Source: Narthecium ossifragum (Eukaryota; Streptophyta; Magnoliopsida; Dioscoreales; Nartheciaceae). Taken from it: DNA of 64,000 nucleotides. Where the stretch lies: positions 18,306,957 to 18,370,956 of the forward strand of contig OY986965.1 in assembly GCA_963920575.1 (NCBI GenBank), read 5' to 3'. Position numbers and translations under genes: made by a program. Under the pieces are notes generated by a model that saw nothing but the letters and a program-made list of their open reading frames with translations, was not told where the DNA came from and ran no database searches. Shown piece after piece: positions 33,123 to 42,468 of this stretch (within the stretch, counting starts at the first letter, position 1; the number at the start of each line of letters is the position of its first letter).

Positions 33123-33976
33123 CTAGTACGGAAGCTCCCCCGTAATGACACACACGTCGCTGTCGAGTGTCATTGCGTTGTTGCTTTTCTCATCATCCTC
33201 CTTGACCTTCCCATTAGCAAGATCATCCTTGTACTTCCTGCATCGCCGCTTGATGTGGCCTTCCTTTCCACAGTAGTAACAAGTAATTGTCTTTCCTCTG
33301 ATCTTGCCATCCTTCCCATATGAGCGTTTCCTCTCTACCAGATGTGCCTCTGAGACAAGCTCATCTGTTGACCTCTTTCTCAAGGTATTGGAGAGCAGGG
33401 CTGCCGTGACTTCCTCTGTCTCTAGGGTCTCCTTCCCATAGAGTAATGTCGTCACCAGGTGCTCGTAGGAAGGTAGAAGAGATGCCAAAATGAGGAGGGC
33501 GTTGTCTTCATCATCCACTGTAATCTCCACGCTCAGCAATTAGGTGATGATCCTATTGAAGGTGTTCAGGAGCTCTATCAGATCTGAACCTTCCTTCATC
33601 CTCAAGGTGTACATCTGTTGTTTCAGGAACAGTTTATTCGTCAGAGATTTAGTCATGAATAAACTTTCTAACCTTGACCACAACCCTGCAGCCTTGTCCT
33701 CATGATGACATTGTACATAACCTCATCCGCTAGGCAGAGCCTGATAGTGCTCACCGCCTTCATCTCAATCTCCTCCCAGTCGTCGTCCTTCATAGCCTCG
33801 GGCTTCTTTCCCTTCAGGGCCTTGTAGAGACCCTGCTGCACCAGGATATCCTTCACCCGCTGCTGCCATAAGCCGAAGTTGCTTTTCCCATCGAATCGCT
33901 CAATCCCGAAACGAGAATCTGAGGCCTTCCTTGCCATCTCAAACTGTTGGACCAACGAACCTAGCTCTGATACCAC
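33123..33976 (-). pseudogene. copia gag, broken
   Basis: Minus-strand pieces: 33976-33668 begins with the gag start seen in Tnt1/Tork-type elements (FDGKSNFGLWQQRVKDIL); a middle piece (KSLTNKLFLKQQMYTLRM) is in another frame; 33539-33123 holds LPSYEHLVTTLLYG and a CCHC knuckle CYYCGKEGHIKRRC. A frameshift near 33690 and a stop near 33540 break it. The frame ends after GELPY, before any protease. Gag forms the particle and binds RNA; here it is a remnant or was supplied in trans. Confidence 0.88.
33964..33975 (-). promoter_or_regulatory. Primer binding site, tRNA-iMet
   Basis: The minus strand has TGGTATCAGAGC two bases inside the 5' LTR. Confidence 0.9.
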
Positions 33977-33977
33977 T

Positions 33978-34788
33978 TGTTAGGAAATCCAGTGGGGATC
34001 ACACCAAGATGGGAGAGCACCAAAATAGAACTAGGAGGAGAGACACCAGATTTAACGTGGAAAACCTTCCGGCAAATCACGGCAAAGGAAAAACCTCGGG
34101 AAGAGAGAAAACTTCAATATATGAGGAGATTTACAAGACTTGATCTTTCAACTCTCACATACAAATCTCTCTCAACCCTCCCAAATACATTCACTCTAGA
34201 ATGCCCAACTTTCTATCAAGCCCTCTTGCTTTCTCTCAAGCCCTCTTACTTTCCCTCAAGCCCTCTTGCTTTCTCTCAAGCCCTCTTGCTTTTTCTCAAG
34301 CCCTCTTGCTTTCTCTCAAGCCCTAAGACCTCTCTCTAGGCTTCCAAGATGAGAACCCACGTTCTGCAAATTAGGGTTACACACAACCTTATTTATATCC
34401 ACTAATTAACCCACACTCGGATTAATCTGGACCCTTAAATCTTTCCCAGATTCCACAAATGATCGATCTTCTTGAATGAAAGGATCGATCCTTTCATTCT
34501 GTAGAAAAGACCGCCCCGAAGAGGATCGATCCTTTTGACGGTAATGATCGATCATCCAAAACACGCACCCTGTCATGGAAAAAATCGCCTGGGAGGATCG
34601 ATCCTTATAGAGCAGAGGATCGATCCTTTCCATGCCAGCTTTCTGTCGTGGGAAGAGGATCGATCCTTTCCAAGCAAAGGATTGATCCTTTAAACCCTGC
34701 ACCTATGTTTTTCTAGCATCGCGCGTCCTCGTCGCTTCTCGTCGACGTCTCTTGTCAACGTCTCTCATGGGGAGGGATTTTCCCAACA
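33978..34788 (-). repeat. 5' LTR of gag-only copia element
   Basis: The LTR is 811 bp. It has five copies of the 20-bp unit at about 34217-34320, a TATA box (minus strand) at 34390-34397 and a GATCGATC array at 34461-34687. Confidence 0.9.
34461..34687. repeat. GATCGATC module array in copia 5' LTR
   Basis: Pairs start at 34461/34483, 34524/34546, 34596/34618 and 34658/34680, all 22 bp apart. Confidence 0.9.
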
Positions 34789-34793
34789 CAAAG

Positions 34794-35473
34794 AGGGCCT
34801 TAATCATGTTCATGTCTACATGTGTCAATGTGACCTTGAATAGAATCAAAGCAAGTTCTAGAGAAACAAATCCATGGAAGAATATCTCTCATGAAAGAAA
34901 ATAGTGAGACTGATATGAATGTGTCAGTCTAAAGGCTCAAAATCTCACAGCTTATGTCTACTCATTTAGTCACTACCATCTCAAGGAAAATAACTCAACT
35001 AATTAATTCTAAGTCACAAAATTACTCATTCAATCATGTTATGAATATGTCAAGCTTAATTAATTCTTGCTCATGGCATATGCAACCTAGATCTCCTAGA
35101 TCTCCTCCCCCACACTTGAAACAGACATTATCCCCAATGTAAGGTGGAATGCAAAGAAAAGGTAAATATAACTAAAATGGAAATGCGAAAATAAAAAGAG
35201 AAAGGAACGAACTCCCCTTGGGTTGCCTCCCAAGCAGCGCCTTTGTTTATTGAATTCATGCTTCTTCCTTGAACACTGTGGGAGTTGCCAAACTTTGAAT
35301 TTCCATAACAACCATGGCTGGGCGAATTCGTCAGGTATGATAGGGAATGATCGATCACCTAAAAACAAAAGCAAAGCAAAGCAAAAACAAAAGCAACATG
35401 CAAGCACACAACCTAAAAATAATTCAAGCACGCTCAAGCACACAATAAAGCAAATAAAGCCAACTAAACCACT
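34794..35473 (-). other. Athila2 3' noncoding region with conserved hairpin
   Basis: No coding is seen. The minus strand carries CTTGGGAGGCAACCCAAG (about 35217-35234), a 6-bp-stem hairpin found after the coding region in all Athila-type copies here. At 35126-35139 there is a CATTG/CAATG-like inverted repeat next to a C-run (35108-35111), matching 45190-45227 and 5385-5412. Confidence 0.6.
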
Positions 35474-37120
35474 CTATACAATATAGAGAATTTTAAATCG
35501 TGCCCTCGGTGGATGTTCTATAGCACGATGGGATGCAAAATCACTGGGTGCCACATTCTGAATATTTAACCTCAATAGTGCCACCAAGGTTAATTTAGCA
35601 TAAGAATCCAAGTGGTATTTTTCAAAAATTAGAGTTAGCTTTTCCATACTCACACCAGTAAACAAGATAGCTAGATCTCTCAAACAAAAATACATGTCAT
35701 CATGGTGATCAGGAAGAAAGGAGTCAACACTATGCTCAAATATAATCGACTCATCCATTGAACTATTAATAATGTCGTCGTCTGGATTGTCAAGGATGTC
35801 AAGATTACATGATCGAAAATAAATCTGTCGAGATATGAAAATATCTACTAAGGTCATCTCTTGTTTAACCACTAATGAAGATGAAATAGTCACAGGAAAA
35901 ATACCTCGCGACGTAATAGGAATGCTTTCAACTTCAGTCGGAGGAGGTTCGTCGAATAAATGCTCCTGGTATTCTCGGCAGTCGACCGAATCTTCCTCGC
36001 GATCGACTGGCCAAGACTGGACAGTTTCTTCATCTGCCTTCTGTAGATACTCCCCCGAAGCATCTCCAATCGGAACTTCCAATTTCCTCACATCAATAGA
36101 ATAAACATGACAATCATCAGTAGGATATTTCTTGGCATCATATATTTCAAACTTAATAATTTTACCATCAAATTCCATGATAAGTGTGCCACTACGCATA
36201 TCTATCTTAGTATTGGATGTCTTTAAGAATGGTCTTCCCAACAAAATAGGAGTACTATGATCATCATTCTCCATATCAAGCACATAAAAATCAGCATGGA
36301 AAACTAAATCATTGACTTGCACAAGAATATCATCAACTACACCTTTAGGACAAGCGTTAGATCTGTCAACCAATTGAATCACAACACCAGTTTCATTCAA
36401 AGTTCTAAGTTTCAAAGAAGCATATATAGAATATGGCATAACATTAATAGAAGCTCCTAAATCTAATAAGGCCTTCTCAAATTTGGTGTTACCAATTGTA
36501 CATGGGATAGTAAACATACCTGGATCTTTACACTTTGTAGCAATTTTTCTTTGAAGAATTGCAGAAACATTTTCCCCTACTTTCACCTTCTCACATCCTT
36601 TAAGTTTCTGTTTCCTCTTAATTGTACACAATTCTTTCAAAAATTTAGCATAACGAGGTACTTGTTTAATAGCATCTAAGAGTGGAATATTTACCTCGCA
36701 TCGGCGAAAAGTCTCATATAGATCTGAATTCTTCTCATATTTTCTTGATTTTGTTAAAGCCTGAGGAAAAGGAGGCACTGGTTTATAATCAGAAAGAGGT
36801 GGAAACTTACGCTTAGGTACGTCATCGTCATCGGGAAAGTCTTTGTCCGCAACAATGTTTTGCTCTTTTCCTTGCTCCGACGATGCAGGGACTTCCTTTA
36901 CTGGGGTCTCAACCTCTTTACAACTTCTCAAAATGATTGCACTTGCATTCTCTTTTGGATTTATTACCGTTTGAGAGGGTAATTTTCCCGAACTTTGCGC
37001 CTCTAGCTTGCTAATTGCAGTCGCCATTTGACCCACCTGATGCTCCAAACCTTGGATACTAGCCTTCGTCTCCTGTTGAAATTGCGAAGTATTTGTAGCA
37101 AGGGATTTAATGTAATGCAT
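35474..37120 (-). pseudogene. Athila2 gag C-terminus and protease, capsid deleted
   Basis: This minus-strand frame of 548 codons begins MHYIKSLATNTSQFQQ, a coiled segment normally found after the gag capsid domain, then a Lys/Glu/Pro linker, and an aspartic protease with LLDLGASINVMPYSIY (around 36470) and LLGRPFLKT (around 36225). An acidic tail follows, ending at 35474. No CCHC knuckle and no reverse transcriptase are present. The frame itself is intact, but it lacks the start of the polyprotein. Upstream (about 37300-37120) the true gag N-terminus (DPEIERTLHRLRREARINF, ELATPDLNQQPLCI) reads in another frame. It meets this frame at a shared TTATGCATT, so a deletion removed capsid and shifted the frame. 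Confidence 0.85.
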
Positions 37121-37504
37121 AAGGGTTGTTGATTCAAATCCGGGGTTGCAAGCTCTTTCAAGGTCCGATTTCCGGCCATGACTTCCTCTTCTAATTCAGA
37201 ATCGCTACCAAAAAGATGGTCGAGAGCCAAATCGTCCTCCTCAAAATTTATCCGAGCTTCCCTCCTTAACCTGTGTAAAGTTCTTTCTATCTCTGGATCG
37301 TACTACAATTTTCCTTGATTGAACGATTGAGTTATACTCAAACAGTTAAGAAGACTCTAATAAACCAAGAAAAATAAATCAAGAAACGGCCTAGAGTAAT
37401 GAAGATAAATAAAAATTCTATGCTAAAGCACTAATAAACGAAGTAAACTTTTTTTTTTATGAAAATAAAGATCACTATAAGCACAAAAATCAACTAGAAT
37501 CACT

Positions 37505-37522
37505 CCCCGACAACGACGCCAA
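37505..37522 (-). promoter_or_regulatory. Primer binding site, tRNA-Asp type (diverged)
   Basis: The minus strand reads TGGCGTCGTTGTCGGGGA, two C-to-T type changes from the canonical site. It lies four bases inside the 5' LTR. Confidence 0.8.
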
Positions 37523-37526
37523 AATT

Positions 37527-39048
37527 TGATGTGCTGTCGCAGGCACTAAAAAATAAAACCAATACTCCTTAAGATAAATGTAGTAGTGCGAGTACGAGTC
37601 GATCCCACGAAAAGTGTTTAGCCTAGTTTTGTGCTTAGTGAACAAAGATGGGGGGTTTTAAACATGAGGAAAACAATAAATAAATAATCTAAAGTGAAGA
37701 ATTGAATTAAATCAAGAGAATAAACCTTGGTCTGAGTTAACATCCACCATCGGAATGCAACAACTGATCATAGATGCAAGTATCAATCAATTCATACCAT
37801 GAATATTCACCGTTCGAATTAAATTTGAATCTCTCCTCAATCATAGTTAATTAGAAACAAACGATCTAATCAACCCTAACTACTAGACAACCTAAGACAA
37901 GCGTTGTAGATTTAATCTAGTAGCAGCTTTAAGAATCGGGAGATCGATGAAGCTAAACAACACAAGCACAAGCGGTTGCATTTAATCTAGTCGAATATTC
38001 TTCCTAAGATCTAACAATCTCTGAAACGCAGTAGATCATTAAACCCTAGTTGCCTCGCAGATTAGAGGGATCAAACAATTACGGATTTGATAACCAACGT
38101 AGCAGTAGATCACAAGAAATAATAAACTAGTAGGCCTCCTAGCAAGTAGACAAGACAACCATGAACATCTAATCACAAAAGAACATCCAATATTCAAGTA
38201 TAAACTGAACAATAAAAATAGATTAGATCTCATAGTTTCATTGATTCCGAGGTTTCAGTTTCTTCGACCAAGGATCAAGGTTTAGCCACACAAGGCCATC
38301 GAGAACAATCTTAAAAGGATTCCTATAAGCAAGAGAAAACCTAGGAAAAATATAAAAGAGTAGAAAGGGCAGCTAAAAGTGTCTAGGAATCCCCCCACAA
38401 ACCCTAGAAAGAGTGCTATTTATAGCCTTAAGTGTATCCATCCCCAGATTAGATCAAAACTGTTCATTTTCTTCACTGGGAAAGTTGGATCGATCCCACT
38501 ATGGGTGTCGGATCGATCATGTGGATCAAAATCTTCAATTTTGGGCTACGCCCTAGTCCGATCGATTTGACTATAGGTGTCGGATCGATCAGACTCAGTA
38601 GGATGGATAGAGGGATCGATCGGACTGTGTACAGCTGAAAAGTATGTGTTCTGTCAGGTTTCTGCATAGACGGATCGATCCTACTCTAGGTGTTGGATCG
38701 ATCGGATTTTCCAGAGTATTTACTATTCTGCCATCCAGACTGCGCCATCGGTACTAAAATTGACGTAACTACCTCTAGGAAACTCGGAATCATGAACTGT
38801 AAAATTCCCAAGAAACTAGACTTCAAGAGCTTTCCAAATGTATATGGCACATCATCTAGTTCTTCTTTAGCAGGTACAGTTTAATTTTTAAAGTTGATTC
38901 ATATACTCTTTTCAGCTTCTTTTCGAACTTAAGGACTTCAATTGCATCCTAAATCAAAATATAAGAATAATGAGTGTATTTAGGTACTAAATAAGCACAT
39001 GAGACTAAATATTAAGTGATAAAAATATAACATCATGCATCATCATCA
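37527..39048 (-). repeat. Athila2 5' LTR
   Basis: The LTR is 1522 bp and ends CATCATCATCA before the TGCGC duplication. The TATA box on the minus strand is at 38417-38424. Confidence 0.92.
38488..38703. repeat. GATCGATC module array in Athila2 5' LTR
   Basis: Pairs start at 38488/38511, 38560/38583 and 38673/38696, all 23 bp apart, with one unpaired copy near 38615. The array is upstream of the TATA box. Confidence 0.88.
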
Positions 39049-39897
39049 TGCGCATAGCATGCATTGTGTTGTGCATTAGTTGCATCTGTGTAGGGCGCTG
39101 ACGATGGGTTGTTCGCTGATCCGGGTCTTTCGGGTAGTCCGGATCTAGCTCTAGGACCGTTGCGAGTAGCTTGGTCCGGGACTCGATTTGTAGTATTCAG
39201 TCATTTTTGATGGTAGGGTTAGATGACCTGAATACCTGTTATTTGATGTTTAGAGGTCGTGTCAGCCTCGAGTCGAGTCCTGAGGTGTAGCCGGTGTCCG
39301 GCAGTCTTTGACTCTCTGAGTGGGAGGTGTGCCCACTCAGCAGTGCCTTGTCCCACCAGTAGTGTTCACGGTCCTGCTGTGAGTCCGCAGTGCTGGGAGC
39401 TTGCGTTCTGAGACATCCGGTGGGGTTATGGGACCTCTCTATACATCCAGACTTTGTTTGGGAGCGACACTGTTGTGTTCCCTCCCTTGTAAGTATCCTA
39501 GTGTAGTGTCCCTGCTGAGCTTAGTACTCACTCCTACCCGGGCTGCGTTTTGTAGGTGCTGGCGCTAGCTCTTCTTCGGTCGCCCCTACCGGGCCGGTGT
39601 TTGGTGACGTGGCGGCGTCTGGCGGTGCTTGACGAGCGGCGATCTCAGTTTTACCTTTTTGTTATAGATAGTCTCCTACGGGAGTGGTAAATGTATATTT
39701 TCCCTGTTTTGAGATTTTGTATTATATTTCAATTCAGTCTTTGAGGTTTGTGAATGATTGTATAATAAAGGATGATTAAGAATTGCTAGGGTAACCACTA
39801 CGATTAGAGGGAAACCTCACCAAAATTTCCGCAGTAGGTTAGGTTCCGGTTTGCGTCGCCCGGCTCGGTTGAACCTACGTGGATCGGGGCGCGACAG

Positions 39898-40031
39898 TCG
39901 TGCACAGTCACAAAGCCCGCTGCACCAAACCCTTACCCCGCGAAAACCCATTCCAACGACAGCCTCTAGCAACCCACGCGACTCGCCGCCCTTCGGAGAG
40001 GAACGGGAGATCAAGAAAGAAGAAGACATGC
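39898..40031 (+). other. GC-rich stretch between Tekay-type LTR and Cassandra
   Basis: No gene is seen. The phrase GAACGGGAGATCAAGAAAGA resembles part of 27910-27935 in the Tat LTR, so this may be a piece of the same LTR family. Confidence 0.3.
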
Positions 40032-40397
40032 TGTGAGGCCCGCTGGGTCTACCGTGGGACAAGATGCCTGCGCCTGGAGGGCGGGGCTGAGTCGGGTAGC
40101 CGGGTAAGCAATCCCACAACGCCTAGGTATGGTCCGGGGTTCGATATAAGTATATAGTAATCCCTTAATAGACACAACGCGTTTTAAAGCCGTGCTGACA
40201 GTGATCCGTCAGAAAACTCCAAGGTTAAGCGTGCTCGCCTTGGAGTAGTCACATGATGGGTGACCTACTGGGAAGTTTTTCCAGATTTCTACGGTGAGTC
40301 AAAAGCGGACAATATTGTATCGGGTGGGCCCTCGGGTGGATCCTGGTCGGACCGGGAGCCCGCGGGCCGGGGCCCAGTGGAGGGCCGGGGCGTTACA
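40032..40397 (+). repeat. Cassandra LTR 1 with 5S-like segment
   Basis: It runs TGTGAGGCCC to GCGTTACA. The 5S-like segment lies at about 40210-40275: CCAAGGTTAAGCGTGCTCG resembles the internal A-box region of plant 5S rRNA, and GATGGGTGACCTACTGGGAA the C-box region. Confidence 0.9.
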
Positions 40398-40470
40398 GTA
40401 TGGTATCAGAGCCGGTTCTCAGCCGGAAATTGTGCCAGCGAGGACGCTGGGCCTCCAAGGGGGGGTGGAT

Positions 40471-40809
40471 TGTGAGGCCCGCTGGGTCTACCGTGGGACA
40501 AGATGCCTGCGCCTGGAGGGCGGGGCTGAGTCGGGTAGCCGGGTAAGCAATCCCACAACGCCTGGGTATGGTCCGGGGTTCGATATAAGTATATAGTAAG
40601 CCCTTAATAGACACAACGCGTTTTAAAGCCGTGCTGGCAGTTATCCGTCAGAAAACTCCAAGGTTAAGCGTGCTTGCCTTGGAGCGGTCCCGAGATGGGT
40701 TACATACTGGGAAGTTTTCCCAAATTTCTGCACAGGTGGGGCCCTCGGGTGGATCCTGGTCGGACCGGGAGCCCGGGGCCGGGGCCCAATGGAGGGCCGG
40801 GGCGTTATA
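40471..40809 (+). repeat. Cassandra LTR 2, with ~28-bp deletion
   Basis: It is like LTR 1 but lacks the segment GTGAGTCAAAAGCGGACAAT and following bases after the 5S-like part (40648-40713), and its last bases read GTTATA instead of GTTACA. Confidence 0.9.
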
Positions 40810-40881
40810 GTATGGTATCAGAGCCGGTTCCCAGCCGGAAATTGTGCCAGCGAGGACGCTGGGCCTCCAAGGGGGGTGGAT

Positions 40882-41248
40882 TGTGAGGCCCGCTGAGTCT
40901 ACTGTGGGACAAGATGCCTGCGCCTGGAGGGCGGGGCTGAGACGGGTTGCCGGGTAAGCAATCCCACAACGCTTGGGTATGGTCCGGGGTTCGATATAAG
41001 TATATAGTAAGCCCTTAATAGATACAACGCGTTTTAAAGCCGTGCTGGCAGTGATCCGTCAGAAAACTCCAAGGTTAAGCGTGCTCGCCTTGGAGCGGTC
41101 CCGGGATGGGTGACCTACTGGGAAGTTTTCCCAGATTTCTGCGGTGAGCCAAAAGCGGACAATATTGTGTCGGGTGGGGCGCTCAGGTGGATCCTGGTCG
41201 GACCGGAAGCCCGCTGGCCGGGGCCCAGTAGAGGGCCGGAGCGTTACA
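40882..41248 (+). repeat. Cassandra LTR 3 with 5S-like segment
   Basis: It is full length, with the 5S-like segment at about 41060-41125. It is closest to the 5S consensus: CGGTCCCGGGATGGGTGACC. Confidence 0.9.
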
Positions 41249-42423
41249 CCTCCGACGCACCGTCACTGCGGAGCTTCATCGCCGTTCATGGTCCGATCCA
41301 AGAGGGGAGCGTTCATCGCCATTCGAGGCTTCAAGCTCGCGGCAACAACGACCCGGCGAGATCTTCTTCAGCAACGTCCTCATCTCCCCCGACAGCCCGG
41401 CTAGATCTTCACCAAGCGTACGTCGCCATCTGTGACTTGAAGCCTGCGGCATTAATCCTTCGTCCGGCAAGGTCTCTTCCAGCGATGTCCCTGTCTCCAG
41501 CAACCCGCGTGATCAACACCAGATCTTGGTGAACGGCGCTCCCCGACGGCTCCGTGACGCAGGCGAAACCTCAACTCCAGGAAAGCCATTCGCTGTTGTT
41601 GATCTCCGAAGAGCTAAGTCCCAGTGATCGTCCGTCGCCGCGAGCTCGTTCGCGCCAAACCCACATTGATCTTCAGTAGCAGGCGACATCACTGCGCTGC
41701 GCGCATCCCCAGCAAGGGCCTCCCCCGTCGTTGTCTTCCTCCAGCCGTAAGCGGATCCCCTTGGACGGTGCTTCCCCAAACTCCCCCACGACGCTGAGCT
41801 TCGGGCATGGATGGCAGCTTCCCCTGTTTCGGATAGCAGCTTCCCCTGTTCCAGCATGCGCTTCTCTGGTTCCAGCCGCCTTCATCGAGTCCAGCTGCCA
41901 CGACGATGAAGGTCGGATACAAGCTTCCCACTAGCTTCGACACGCGAACAACACCGGCTTCGACGCTCGGACAACACTCCTTAGACGCCACCAGCTTCGA
42001 CGCGTGAACAATATCATCTTCGATGCTCGAGCGACACTCCTTGACTCCACCAACTTCGACGCTCGGACAACGCCTTCCATGTTCCAGCTGCTACATCTTC
42101 ACGGCAACAAATGGACTTTGGACGGCTCTTCCCAAACTCCGGCGGGCTTGAAGCCCTAGCGACAAAGACATCCTGCATGGCGATGAACATGGTGGTCCAA
42201 GACCTCACGTCATTTCATTTTCCTTTTATTATTATTATAGGAAAATATTTAATTTTATTGGATCTAGAATCAGAGGTGTTCCCTACAGGGATGTAAATGA
42301 TGGATCTGCCGACTTGGCGATCCAAGGGTGTGGTGCCTGCAATTTCCTTACACGAAATTAAAAATGATTTGCTCGGAAATAAAATAGAAATCTCGTCCCA
42401 ACAAGATCGACATTTTATCCACG
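41249..42423 (+). other. Unassigned GC-rich stretch with ~60-bp repeats
   Basis: No protein family is recognised; frames are open on both strands from composition. Two and a half copies of a ~60-bp unit with CTTCGACGCTCGGACAAC lie at 41933-42080. The phrase AAGCTCGCGGCA...GCGAGATCTTCT at about 41333 resembles 27790 in the Tat LTR, so a Tat R/U5 or leader origin is possible. From 42220 the sequence turns AT-rich up to the Athila1c leader. Confidence 0.35.
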
Positions 42424-42468
42424 AACAGCGTCGTTGCCTGGGATTTGATTAGAGTTTATTAGTAGTGA

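Larger units (their letters stand above)
31984..34788 (-). mobile_element. Non-autonomous Ty1/copia element with gag only
   Basis: LTRs at 31984-32774 (791 bp) and 33978-34788 (811 bp) run TGTTAGGAAATCC to TTTCCCAACA. The target duplication is CAAAG (31979-31983 and 34789-34793), inside Athila2. The element reads on the minus strand: primer site, broken gag, polypurine tract. The 1203-bp internal region has no protease, integrase or reverse transcriptase. The LTR length difference is one 20-bp tandem unit. Confidence 0.93.
29551..39048 (-). mobile_element. Athila2: non-autonomous Athila-type element
   Basis: The element lies on the minus strand: 5' LTR 39048-37527, primer site, deleted gag and protease, 3' noncoding region, polypurine tract, 3' LTR 31028-29551. 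A perfect 5-bp target duplication TGCGC lies at 29546-29550 and 39049-39053. The coding region lacks capsid and everything after protease, and a copia element is inserted at 31984. The LTRs differ by several percent and by a 44-bp indel near 38370-38410, so this insertion is older than the Tekay-type one at 11.6 kb. Confidence 0.93.
28154..39897 (+). repeat. Tekay-type 3' LTR split by Athila2
   Basis: The LTR begins TGTAAGGACCCG at 28154 and ends GGGGCGCGACA at 39897. Removing Athila2 and one 5-bp duplication leaves about 2.24 kb. The left part (28154-29550) carries a GATCGATC array; the right part (39054-39897) has no coding. No primer site follows 39897, which agrees with a 3' LTR. A related LTR in reverse lies at 46703-50362. 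Confidence 0.75.
40032..41248 (+). mobile_element. Cassandra-type TRIM, tandem array of three LTRs
   Basis: LTRs lie at 40032-40397 (366 bp), 40471-40809 (339 bp) and 40882-41248 (367 bp), separated by two near-identical internal segments of 73 and 72 bp. Each internal segment is just a tRNA-iMet primer site (TGGTATCAGAGC) and a polypurine tract (CCAAGGGGGGTGGA). Each LTR contains a 5S rRNA-like stretch, the defining feature of Cassandra elements. The element encodes nothing. The flanks (CATGC and CCTCC) do not match, so the array was probably made by recombination between copies. Confidence 0.92.

Noticed and set aside
40210..41125. A 5S rRNA gene cluster
   Set aside because: The 5S-like segments are partial and lie inside Cassandra LTRs, with tRNA primer sites and polypurine tracts between them.
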